Below, in pieces: positions 32,862 through 41,363 of a DNA stretch of 64,000 nt. The notes under the pieces were generated by a model. That model did not search any database and had not been told where the DNA came from. It saw nothing but the letters and a program-made list of their open reading frames with translations. The stretch comes from Salinimicrobium soli (GTDB taxonomy: Bacteria > Bacteroidota > Bacteroidia > Flavobacteriales > Flavobacteriaceae): the NCBI RefSeq assembly GCF_048323655.1, contig NZ_JBLUWW010000003.1, positions 682,001-746,000 of the forward strand, in the 5' to 3' direction. The first letter of the stretch is position 1. Each line of letters starts with the position of its first letter. A program made the position numbers and the translations under genes.

Positions 32862-35800
32862 ATGATCAAACCGATATTTTCAGATGATCAGGAGAACTGG
32901 TATAAAGATGCCATTATTTACGAATTACACATAAAAGCCTTTTTTGATAGCAATGGGGATGGCGTGGGCGATTTTGAAGGCCTGTTGGAAAAGCTTGACT
33001 ACCTGGAAGATCTTGGGGTAACAGCTATCTGGCTTCTTCCCTTCTACCCTTCTCCTTTGCGGGATGATGGGTACGATATTGCCGATTACTACAGCATAAA
33101 TCCTGCTTACGGTGATCTGGATACTTTTAAAAAATTAATAGATGAAGCCCATGAGCGCGGGCTAAAGATCATCACAGAGCTGGTGATCAATCACACCTCA
33201 GACCAGCACCCGTGGTTTCAAAGAGCGCGGACTGCCCCACAGGGATCTGAAGAACGCGACTACTATGTATGGAGCGACGACCCTAACAAATATAAGGACA
33301 CCCGGATCATTTTTACCGACACAGAACCTTCCAACTGGACCTGGGATCCGGTCGCAAAACAGTATTTTTGGCACCGTTTCTTTTCGCACCAGCCAGATCT
33401 GAACTTCGATAATCCAAAGGTTCAAAAAGAGGTATTTGATGTACTTGATTTCTGGTGCAACCTGGGAGTGGATGGGTTTAGACTGGATGCTGTTCCATAC
33501 CTTTTTGAGCGGGAAGGAACCAACTGTGAAAACCTGCCAGAGACACACGCTTTCCTAAAAAAACTACGGGCTCACGTAGATGAGAATTTTGACAACAAAC
33601 TTTTACTGGCCGAGGCGAATATGTGGCCCGAAGATTCCGCCGCTTATTTCGGAGACGGGGATGAATGCCACATGAATTATCATTTCCCAATCATGCCGCG
33701 GATGTTCATGTCTATAAAGATGGAAGACCGCTATCCAATCATGGATATTATTGACCAAACCCCCGAAATCCCCGAGAGCTGCCAATGGGCTATTTTCCTG
33801 AGAAACCATGATGAGCTTACCCTGGAAATGGTTACAGATGAGGAGCGGGATTATATGTATAAAGTTTATACAAAAGACCCGCAGGCCAAGATCAATGTCG
33901 GGATCAGGCATCGCCTTGCACCTCTCCTAGAAAACAACCGGAACAAAATAGAACTAATGAATGTGTTGTTGTTCTCCCTACCGGGAACTCCGGTGATCTA
34001 TTACGGTGATGAAATAGGAATGGGAGATAATTTCTATCTGGGTGACCGGGACGGGGTGAGAACACCGATGCAGTGGTCCTCAGACAGAAATGCCGGATTT
34101 TCTACGGCCAATCCCCATAAACTATATCTTCCTGTAATTATTGATCCATCCTACAAGTATGAATCTGTAAATGTAGAGACAGAGCAAATGAATTCCTCCT
34201 CCCTGCTGTGGTGGATGAAAAGGATCATTAGCATGCGCAAAAAATTCAAGGCCTTCGGGCGGGGAGATATCAACTTCCTTTCTCCAAGTAATGCCAAGAT
34301 CATCGCTTACACCCGTACCTACGAAGATGAGGACATCCTGGTGCTGGGAAATCTTTCCCGTTTCCCGCAGGCGGCCGAGTTGGATCTTGAGCCTTACGAT
34401 GGCTATATCCCGGTGGAAGTTTTTAGTCACAATAAATTCCCACGTATAACAGATCATCCATATCTGTTTACAATGGCGCCGCATGGATATTACTGGTTCC
34501 AGCTTCAGAAGGAAAAAGGGCATACAGAGAAATCAGAGACTCCGGAGATCAAGGTAGGTCAATGGGAGGAATTACTGCACGGAAAGGTGCGAGCCAGGTT
34601 TGAGAACGAAATTCTTCCAAATTATTTGAATACCTGTCGTTGGTTTGGTGGAAAATCCCGGGTGATCCAGAGCATTAATGTGCTGAACAAAGTAGATATT
34701 CCGGTAAGGGACATGCCCTCTACCCTCATTACGATCGAAGTGAATTACAACGACGGACTTCCTGATGTTTATCAACTTCCGTTAGGATTTATAACTCAGA
34801 AAAAAGAAGATGATTTCAGGGAAGTACCCTCCAAAGGAATTATTGCCAAGTTAAAAGTAGATAATGAAGATGGTTATCTCTTTGACGCGGTCTACAGTGA
34901 AAGTTTCAGAAATGTACTCTTTAAGAACATTAAAAAAGGCCGAGAGCTGAAAAGTGGACGTGGTAACCTCGTCTTCTATCACAGTGATAATGGATTTGAT
35001 CCCGAAGAAAATAAGGTGCACAGTAAGATCCTGAATGCAGAACAGAGTAATACCTCGCTCATTTTTGACAACAAATATTTTCTGAAGCTTTATCGCAAAC
35101 TTGACAATACTATCAATCCGGATCTTGAGATCACCCGCTATCTCACAGAAAAGACAGAATACAAGAACTCTCCGCGTTTTGTTGGAGCCATAGAATACAA
35201 TCCCGATGCCCGTAATATTATTGTTTTGGGCATGATGCAGGACCTGATCCCAAATCAGGGTGACGCCTGGGATTATACAAAGGATTCTTTAAACCGCTTT
35301 TTTGAAAACGTAATGACGCGGCCAAAAGATCTTCCAAAAGAAACAGTGGAACATACCCTGGAGCCAATGAGTTATCAGGAGCTTTCAGAACCTATGAAAG
35401 AACTGATGGGGGTAGTTTTTCCGGAAAGGGTTTCCCTCCTGGGTAAACGAACTGCAGAAATGCATAAGGCCCTGGCGGCAAATCCTTCGGAAAAGGACTT
35501 TGAACATGAGCCTTTTTCCCTGCATTACCAGCGTTCACTTTTCTCTTCCCTGCAATCGCTTACCAGGAATGCTTTTCAGAATCTTCAAAAGAGTTTGAAG
35601 ACACTTCCGAAGCATATACAACCTGAAGCACAGGAAGTTCTGGACATGAAAGGAGAGGTTTTAAAGACTTTTAAAAAAGTTTACGACCACAAGATCCCGA
35701 TCATGAAAATAAGGACCCATGGTGACTATCATTTAGGACAGGTGTTGTGGACCGGTAAAGACTTCGTCATCATTGACTTCGAAGGAGAACCTGCGCGATC

Positions 35801-36161
35801 TTTCAGCGAAAGAAGGCTAAAACGCTCTCCGCTAAGAGATGTGGCGGGAATGGTTCGTTCCTTTCATTATGCCTCTTATAGCAGCATTATTGAACCCGAA
35901 TTCGATCAGCAGAAAAAAGAAGGTGATCTGGATGAGTGGGCAGAAAACTGGTATTATCTGGCTACACGTATCTTTTTGAAGGGATATTATGACAATGTGG
36001 GCGACAATAATTTTGTGCCTACAGATGCTGAAGATACTGAGATACTGATGCAGACTTTCCTGCTTGAAAAAGCAATTTATGAACTGAATTACGAACTGAA
36101 CAATCGTCCCGATTGGGTATTAATTCCATTGAGGGGGATCAAATCGTGTATTAAAAAATAA
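32862..36161 (+). CDS. treS: Trehalose synthase fused to maltokinase
   Basis: A bifunctional cytosolic enzyme of 1099 residues. Residues 1 to about 560 are TreS (GH13_16), which interconverts trehalose and maltose: WYKDAIIYELHIKAF, nucleophile Asp209 in GFRLDAVPY, Glu251 in LLAEANMWPED, Asp317 in RNHDELTLEM. Residues about 575-1099 are maltokinase (Mak/Pep2), which makes maltose 1-phosphate from maltose and ATP: CRWFGGKSR at the linker, THGDYHLGQVLW and VIIDFEGEPARSFSERR for the kinase active site. The fusion gives channelled delivery of maltose 1-phosphate to GlgE. glgB follows after 4 bases. Confidence 0.95.
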   Translation: MIKPIFSDDQENWYKDAIIYELHIKAFFDSNGDGVGDFEGLLEKLDYLEDLGVTAIWLLPFYPSPLRDDGYDIADYYSINPAYGDLDTFKKLIDEAHERGLKIITELVINHTSDQHPWFQRARTAPQGSEERDYYVWSDDPNKYKDTRIIFTDTEPSNWTWDPVAKQYFWHRFFSHQPDLNFDNPKVQKEVFDVLDFWCNLGVDGFRLDAVPYLFEREGTNCENLPETHAFLKKLRAHVDENFDNKLLLAEANMWPEDSAAYFGDGDECHMNYHFPIMPRMFMSIKMEDRYPIMDIIDQTPEIPESCQWAIFLRNHDELTLEMVTDEERDYMYKVYTKDPQAKINVGIRHRLAPLLENNRNKIELMNVLLFSLPGTPVIYYGDEIGMGDNFYLGDRDGVRTPMQWSSDRNAGFSTANPHKLYLPVIIDPSYKYESVNVETEQMNSSSLLWWMKRIISMRKKFKAFGRGDINFLSPSNAKIIAYTRTYEDEDILVLGNLSRFPQAAELDLEPYDGYIPVEVFSHNKFPRITDHPYLFTMAPHGYYWFQLQKEKGHTEKSETPEIKVGQWEELLHGKVRARFENEILPNYLNTCRWFGGKSRVIQSINVLNKVDIPVRDMPSTLITIEVNYNDGLPDVYQLPLGFITQKKEDDFREVPSKGIIAKLKVDNEDGYLFDAVYSESFRNVLFKNIKKGRELKSGRGNLVFYHSDNGFDPEENKVHSKILNAEQSNTSLIFDNKYFLKLYRKLDNTINPDLEITRYLTEKTEYKNSPRFVGAIEYNPDARNIIVLGMMQDLIPNQGDAWDYTKDSLNRFFENVMTRPKDLPKETVEHTLEPMSYQELSEPMKELMGVVFPERVSLLGKRTAEMHKALAANPSEKDFEHEPFSLHYQRSLFSSLQSLTRNAFQNLQKSLKTLPKHIQPEAQEVLDMKGEVLKTFKKVYDHKIPIMKIRTHGDYHLGQVLWTGKDFVIIDFEGEPARSFSERRLKRSPLRDVAGMVRSFHYASYSSIIEPEFDQQKKEGDLDEWAENWYYLATRIFLKGYYDNVGDNNFVPTDAEDTEILMQTFLLEKAIYELNYELNNRPDWVLIPLRGIKSCIKK

Positions 36162-36165
36162 AGAA

Positions 36166-38919
36166 ATGGCTAAGAAAAAAGAAGATAATAAAGAGATAAA
36201 GAAAGAAACCGGCACCGGGAAAACTGCGGGAAGACCAAAGACTTCAGGAAAGGTAAAGGGACCGGCAGGAGTTGGCGATAAAAAGGCTGCACCCAAAAAA
36301 GGCAGTACTAAAAAAGCCGAAGAAAGTCCTGTTGTTAAAAGTGCTTCGGAAACTAAAAAACCTAAAGTGGACAAAAAGACTGCTCCCAAGGCTCCTTTGA
36401 AGAAAGCGGCGAAGGGAACAGCAAAAAAGAGTTCCTCCTCAAAGAAAACCACGACTGCCAAAGCTGCCAAATTCAAGGAGCCCCTGACTGATGAACAGGT
36501 GCCGCATGTTGCTGCACCTGCAACGAAGAAAACAGCCAGTCCCGATGAAGGATTGACCGGAAAAGTGAGGAAAACAACCAAAACAAAGGTCACAGCTTCA
36601 GAAAAGTCTGTTGCGGCAGGAAAGAAACAAAAACCTGCAGACTCCAAAGAAAAGGCCAAACCGGCACCCAAAAAGATGTCCCGTAAAAAGGCTGAACCGG
36701 GAATAAGTGCTGAGGAAAAAATGAAATTGTCCAATACCTCTGCCACCGAAGAAATTCGGGATACTGCGGCAGAACTGGGGAAAGATCTTGCCGATACCGT
36801 GAAACCCAGCCAAAAGACCAAAGATGATCTGGAGAAAATGGCCAAAGATATCATCCCGGATTCAGAACAGGTAAAAGAAGCCGCCGAAAAAGCTAAAGAT
36901 TTTATAGAAGGTATACTTCCGGACAAAGAGGAAGTGGAAAAAGTAGCCAAAAAAGCTAAAAAAGCGGTTAGGAAAGCTACTTCTGAGACCAAAATGAAAC
37001 AAAAGTCTTCTGAAGACAAACCGGTGGAAGCTACGCTGCTTACCGAGTTTGATATACATCTTTTTAAAGAAGGAAAACACTATCACCTGTACAACAAACT
37101 TGGTTCCCACCTTATGGAATATATGGGCACCAAAGGAGTCTATTTCGCAGTCTGGGCTCCTAATGCCGAGTCGGTTTCGGTAATGGGAGATTTCAACAAC
37201 TGGAGCAAGGAGTCTCATAAAATGAGGTCCAGGTGGGATAATTCCGGGATCTGGGAAGTCTTTATTCCGGAAGCCAAAAAGGGCAGTTTGTACAAGTATT
37301 TTATCCGCAGCAACAATGGGTATGAAGCTGAAAAAGGAGATCCGTTCGCATTTTCCTGGGAAACTCCGCCGCACACGGCTTCTATGGTCTGGGATCTGGA
37401 AAACACCTGGAAAGATAAGCTATGGATGGAGGACCGGAAGAAAAAAGAAGGAAAAGCCCAGCCTTATTCTGTCTATGAATTGCATTTAGGTTCCTGGAAA
37501 AGAGTTCCTGAAGATGGTCTACGCTCTCTTACTTACCGTGAGTTGGCTGAAGACCTGCCAAAATACATTAAGGAAATGGGATTCACTCATGTTGAGTTCA
37601 TGCCTGTAATGGAGCATCCGTTCTTTGGCTCATGGGGTTATCAGATCACAGGGTATTTTGCTCCCTCCAGCAGGTTTGGTTCTCCACAGGATTTCATGTA
37701 CCTGATCGACAAGCTGCATCAGGAAGGCATAGGTGTCATTCTGGATTGGGTTCCCTCCCATTTCCCGAATGATATGCACGGACTCCATTATTTTGATGGC
37801 ACATTTTTATACGAGCATGCCGATCCTAAAAAGGGATTCCATCCTGACTGGCAGAGCTATATCTTTAACTACGGAAGAAATGAGGTACGAGCTTTCCTTA
37901 TCAGTAATGCTCTTTTCTGGCTCGATAAATTCCACGCTGATGGTTTGCGGGTAGATGCCGTTGCTTCTATGTTATACCTCGATTATTCCCGAAAAGAGGG
38001 AGAATGGGAACCAAATGAATTCGGCGGAAGAGAGAATCTTGAAGCCATCAGTTTTCTGAAGGAATTCAACGAGGTAGTATACCGCGAGTTTCCTGATACT
38101 GTTACCATTGCCGAAGAATCCACGGCCTGGCCTATGGTTTCCAAACCTACCTATATCGGCGGTTTAGGCTTCGGAATGAAATGGATGATGGGATGGATGC
38201 ATGATACGTTGGAATATTTCAGCAAAGATCCTGTGCACCGAAGACACCATCAAAATACCATCACCTTCAGTACAACCTATGCGTTCACCGAGAATTTCAT
38301 GTTACCGCTTTCTCATGACGAAGTGGTATATGGAAAACACTCAATCATCAATAAGATGCCCGGAGATGAATGGAATAAATTCGCGAATCTGCGAACCTTG
38401 TATGCCTACATGTATGCTCATCCCGGAACAAAACTTCTCTTCATGGGAGCAGAATTCGGACAATTTTCAGAATGGAACCATGATTCCAGTCTCGAATGGC
38501 ATCTGACTGAACAGGATAGGCATAAACAGATACAGGAGACTCTGAAAGAGTTAAATAAAATATATAAGGACGAACCTGCTTTTTATGAAAAAACTTTTTC
38601 TCATGAAGGATTTGAATGGATAGACATCAATGACGACGAGAATAGCATCATTAGTTTCCTTCGAAAGGGAAATGACCGGAAAGATGATGTCCTGGTCATT
38701 TGCAACTTCACTCCTGTTCCAAGAGAGAATTATCGTATAGGGGCCAATGAAAAAGGAAGCTGGAAAGAGATCTTTAATAGTGATGATAGTCGCTTTGGAG
38801 GCAGTGGAGTGCGCAATAATGACAAGGTACATACAGAAGACATTGCCGCACATCACCGGGAGCAATCTCTGTCTCTAACCATACCGCCAATGGGTGTGGT
38901 TTATATGAAGAAAGATTAA
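36166..38919 (+). CDS. glgB: 1,4-alpha-glucan branching enzyme with a Lys/Ala-rich N-terminal extension
   Basis: A GH13_9 branching enzyme that forms alpha-1,6 branches in alpha-glucan made by GlgE. Residues from about 290 are a complete GlgB: CBM48 domain (YFAVWAPNAESVSVMGDFNN), barrel with Asp597 in GLRVDAVASM, Glu650 in TIAEESTAW and LSHDEVVYGKHS, and an all-beta C-terminus. Residues 1-290 are an added tail, low-complexity and very rich in Lys, Ala, Pro and Thr (AGRPKTSGK is AT-hook-like). It then has a helical, amphipathic stretch (about 190-275: DLEKMAKDII, EEVEKVAKKAKKAVRK). The total of 917 residues is about 190-280 longer than usual. Last gene of the plus glucan operon. Confidence 0.94.
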   Translation: MAKKKEDNKEIKKETGTGKTAGRPKTSGKVKGPAGVGDKKAAPKKGSTKKAEESPVVKSASETKKPKVDKKTAPKAPLKKAAKGTAKKSSSSKKTTTAKAAKFKEPLTDEQVPHVAAPATKKTASPDEGLTGKVRKTTKTKVTASEKSVAAGKKQKPADSKEKAKPAPKKMSRKKAEPGISAEEKMKLSNTSATEEIRDTAAELGKDLADTVKPSQKTKDDLEKMAKDIIPDSEQVKEAAEKAKDFIEGILPDKEEVEKVAKKAKKAVRKATSETKMKQKSSEDKPVEATLLTEFDIHLFKEGKHYHLYNKLGSHLMEYMGTKGVYFAVWAPNAESVSVMGDFNNWSKESHKMRSRWDNSGIWEVFIPEAKKGSLYKYFIRSNNGYEAEKGDPFAFSWETPPHTASMVWDLENTWKDKLWMEDRKKKEGKAQPYSVYELHLGSWKRVPEDGLRSLTYRELAEDLPKYIKEMGFTHVEFMPVMEHPFFGSWGYQITGYFAPSSRFGSPQDFMYLIDKLHQEGIGVILDWVPSHFPNDMHGLHYFDGTFLYEHADPKKGFHPDWQSYIFNYGRNEVRAFLISNALFWLDKFHADGLRVDAVASMLYLDYSRKEGEWEPNEFGGRENLEAISFLKEFNEVVYREFPDTVTIAEESTAWPMVSKPTYIGGLGFGMKWMMGWMHDTLEYFSKDPVHRRHHQNTITFSTTYAFTENFMLPLSHDEVVYGKHSIINKMPGDEWNKFANLRTLYAYMYAHPGTKLLFMGAEFGQFSEWNHDSSLEWHLTEQDRHKQIQETLKELNKIYKDEPAFYEKTFSHEGFEWIDINDDENSIISFLRKGNDRKDDVLVICNFTPVPRENYRIGANEKGSWKEIFNSDDSRFGGSGVRNNDKVHTEDIAAHHREQSLSLTIPPMGVVYMKKD

Positions 38920-38953
38920 AATTTGAGTATTTATTAAGTGATTAGCCAGGAAA

Positions 38954-38987
38954 AGAGCTGCTTCCAAAATGGAGCGGCTTTTTTTCT
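38954..38987 (+). terminator. Terminator of the glgE-treS-glgB operon
   Basis: AGAGCTGCTTCC and GGAGCGGCTT pair imperfectly across a 5-base loop and are followed by seven T. It lies 35 bases after the glgB stop. Confidence 0.7.
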
Positions 38988-39108
38988 GTTCATTGCCGCC
39001 AATGATTAAAAATTATCTACAAGGGATTTATCTTAAAATTTCCTTAGAATCCCGCGCCCTTGCTATAATTTCAGTAACTTAAGGATCTCAAAATTTGAAG
39101 CAAAATTT

Positions 39109-40161
39109 ATGAAAAATGTAAAAGCTTATGCTGCCCAGTCGGCCGATAAAGATCTGGAACCTTTCCAGATAGACCGGAGAGAACCGGGTCCTGAAGATGT
39201 CGAAATCGAGATCCTTTATTGCGGGATCTGCCATTCAGATATACATACTGCGCGAAATGAATGGGGCGGCACCCAATATCCCTGCGTTCCCGGTCACGAG
39301 ATCGTGGGTAAAGTAACGCGCGTTGGGAAAAATGTAAAGAAATACAAAGAAGGAGAAACAGTTGGAGTAGGATGTTTTGTGGATTCCTGTGGTCACTGCA
39401 AGAACTGTGAAGATCATCAGGAGCAATATTGCCTTAATGGACCTACTGCTACTTATAATTCACCATCTCCTGAAGACAAAGATGTAAGAACTTATGGTGG
39501 TTATTCCACTCATATTGTGGTACAGGAAGATTTTGTGCTGAAGATCTCAGACAAATTACCTTTAAATGCAGTAGCCCCATTATTATGTGCCGGCATTACC
39601 ACCTATTCACCCCTGAGATACTGGAAGGTGAAAAAAGGAGATAAAGTAGGAGTAGTTGGTTTGGGAGGCCTCGGACACATGGCAGTAAAATTAGCTTCTT
39701 CCATGGGTGCTGAAGTCACTATGCTTAGCCGTTCTCCCGAAAAAGAAAAGGATGCAAAGGAGTTGGGCGCAAAACATTTTGAACTCACTACCAGCAAGGA
39801 AAATATGAAGCGTATGGCCGGTACTTTTGATCTCATTATTGACACTGTTTCTGCTCAACACGACTACAACGAATATCTGAACCTACTCAATACGAATGGG
39901 GTTATGGTACTACTGGGAATTCCTCCGGAACCTTCACCTGTACAGGCCGGGCAATTGATCATGAAGCGTAAAAGCCTGGTGGGTTCTCTCGTTGGAGGAA
40001 TTAAAGAAACACAGGAAATGCTTGATTACTGTGCAGAACACGGAATTGTTTCAGATGTGGAAATGATCAATATTGACCAGATAAACGAGGCATACGAACG
40101 CACTTTGAATTCAGATGTCCGGTACCGTTTCGTGATAGACATGAAATCTTTGAAAAATTAA
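39109..40161 (+). CDS. Zinc-dependent alcohol dehydrogenase, YahK/cinnamyl-alcohol type
   Basis: A 350-residue MDR-superfamily enzyme that probably reduces aldehydes with NADPH. The catalytic zinc ligands are in CGICHSDIHT (Cys) and PGHEIVGKV (His/Glu). The structural zinc motif is CGHCKNCEDHQEQYC, and the Rossmann motif is VGLGGLGHMAVKLA. This pattern matches YahK/AdhC-type aldehyde reductases. ATG start at 39109. The OsmC gene follows after 21 bases, suggesting a shared stress role, which is an inference. Confidence 0.93.
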   Translation: MKNVKAYAAQSADKDLEPFQIDRREPGPEDVEIEILYCGICHSDIHTARNEWGGTQYPCVPGHEIVGKVTRVGKNVKKYKEGETVGVGCFVDSCGHCKNCEDHQEQYCLNGPTATYNSPSPEDKDVRTYGGYSTHIVVQEDFVLKISDKLPLNAVAPLLCAGITTYSPLRYWKVKKGDKVGVVGLGGLGHMAVKLASSMGAEVTMLSRSPEKEKDAKELGAKHFELTTSKENMKRMAGTFDLIIDTVSAQHDYNEYLNLLNTNGVMVLLGIPPEPSPVQAGQLIMKRKSLVGSLVGGIKETQEMLDYCAEHGIVSDVEMINIDQINEAYERTLNSDVRYRFVIDMKSLKN

Positions 40162-40182
40162 CCATAAAAACCAATTATAAAA

Positions 40183-40596
40183 ATGAAAAGAAAAGCTACA
40201 GCCGTATGGAACGGTACTTTAAAAGAAGGAAAAGGAAATTTATCTACTCAAAGTGGAGTATTAAATAAGACTCCCTACTCTTTCAAAATGCGTTTTGAAG
40301 ATGAGAAAGGAACTAACCCTGAAGAATTGGTAGGAGCTGCTCACGCGGGTTGTTTTACCATGCAACTTTCTGCGAACCTTTCAAAAGAGAATTTTGATCC
40401 TGCAGAACTTGAAACTACCAGTGAAATAACTTTTGAGGATGGAACTGTAAAGCGTTCTCACCTTATTCTGAAGGCCAAGGTCAATGGAATTTCTCAGGAA
40501 AAATTTGATCAACTTGTGGAAGACGCGAAGAAAAACTGTCCTATTTCCAAGCTTTTAAATGCTGAAATAACCATCGAGACTACATTAAATAATTAA
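40183..40596 (+). CDS. OsmC-family peroxiredoxin
   Basis: A 137-residue OsmC/Ohr-type thiol peroxidase. The conserved pieces are NPEELVGAAHAGCFTM (peroxidatic Cys) and KKNCPISKLL (resolving Cys), with a short N-terminal beta sheet (ATAVWNGTLKEGKG). It detoxifies organic hydroperoxides in the cytosol. The arrangement matches the OsmC subgroup rather than Ohr. It ends before a strong terminator at 40621. Confidence 0.9.
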   Translation: MKRKATAVWNGTLKEGKGNLSTQSGVLNKTPYSFKMRFEDEKGTNPEELVGAAHAGCFTMQLSANLSKENFDPAELETTSEITFEDGTVKRSHLILKAKVNGISQEKFDQLVEDAKKNCPISKLLNAEITIETTLNN

Positions 40597-40620
40597 ATCG
40601 GCATTTGCTGAATATTTCAA

Positions 40621-40647
40621 AAGCGGAAGTTCTCTTCCGCTTTTTTT
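40621..40647 (+). terminator. Terminator after the OsmC gene
   Basis: AAGCGGAAG (40621-40629) and CTTCCGCTT (40634-40642) are a perfect 9-bp stem with a 4-base loop and a T run. The minus-strand operon converges from the right and ends at 40671. Confidence 0.9.
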
Positions 40648-40670
40648 ATATGGAAGAACCCGTATTAGTT

Positions 40671-41363
40671 TCAGTTTCCTTTCTGAAGTAATTCTGAAAT
40701 ACTCTCTGAAAATGTCATTTTTAAGCCTGAATCCATATGATTATTATCCACGAATTTCTGGTTTACTTCCAGTTCAATTCCGAGGTAATTTTCAGAAAAT
40801 CGCTTCCGGAGAAAGGTCGTAAAACCATCGGCAACCCCTGCATAGGGAAAGTTGAAGCGGATCTTCAGATCAGGATCCCTTTCCAAAATGGCATTTTTGA
40901 AGCGACTACAAAATTCCTTCTCCTTTTTCCGTTTTGGATCGTATAAAAGCCCTACATCAGCATTTCGCTGCTCTCCCTTCCATTGAGGAGTAAAAGTGTG
41001 CACCGATAAATGCAATACCTCCTCCCCTTTTCCCAGGTAATTCTCGATCGCCTCTTCTACTGAATTCCGATAGGGATAATAATACTCCCGCAACAATTCC
41101 TGTTTGGTTTCTGCAGGTAGGGGATTTGAAAATTCCGAAAATAAAGAGGTACTGTGAAGGCTTCGGTTCATTTCGATCACAAGCCTGCTCAACATCTGAA
41201 AATGACTTAAAGCAGCATGAGGTTTGAGTACCTTAAAAAGATCTAAAGCCCCGGGATCAAATCCGCGGTGAGTTTGAAGCTCGTCTTCATTCCCCTTGAA
41301 AAGATCCTGAAATTTCTCAGGCACCAGGTTGCCTGCGTGTTCGCAAGTAAGAACAAGGATCAT
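40671..41363 (-). CDS. N-formylglutamate-amidohydrolase-like hydrolase
   Basis: A 230-residue cytosolic protein of the FGase (HutG-like, PF05013) family. Recognisable parts are the start MILVLTCEHAGNLVPEKF, the metal-binding THRGFDPGALDL, LSVHTFTP and YLGIELEVNQKFV. The family hydrolyses N-acyl or N-formyl amino acids in a zinc-dependent way. No histidine-degradation genes are nearby. It is the third gene of an operon with a GCS2 ligase and an ATP-grasp ligase, with its ATG overlapping the GCS2 stop (ATGA), so it more likely trims or releases an amide product than degrades histidine. Confidence 0.85.
   Translation of the reverse strand: MILVLTCEHAGNLVPEKFQDLFKGNEDELQTHRGFDPGALDLFKVLKPHAALSHFQMLSRLVIEMNRSLHSTSLFSEFSNPLPAETKQELLREYYYPYRNSVEEAIENYLGKGEEVLHLSVHTFTPQWKGEQRNADVGLLYDPKRKKEKEFCSRFKNAILERDPDLKIRFNFPYAGVADGFTTFLRKRFSENYLGIELEVNQKFVDNNHMDSGLKMTFSESISELLQKGN

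Noticed and set aside
36120..37019. Long minus-strand open frame (299 residues, Ser/Phe/Ala-rich)
   Set aside because: It is the antisense of the Lys/Ala-rich head of GlgB; the repeated AAG/AAA codons give few stops on the other strand. It has no promoter or recognisable domain.
40620..40650. Short palindrome considered as an attachment or repeat site
   Set aside because: Stem, loop and T run make it an ordinary intrinsic terminator for the OsmC gene.
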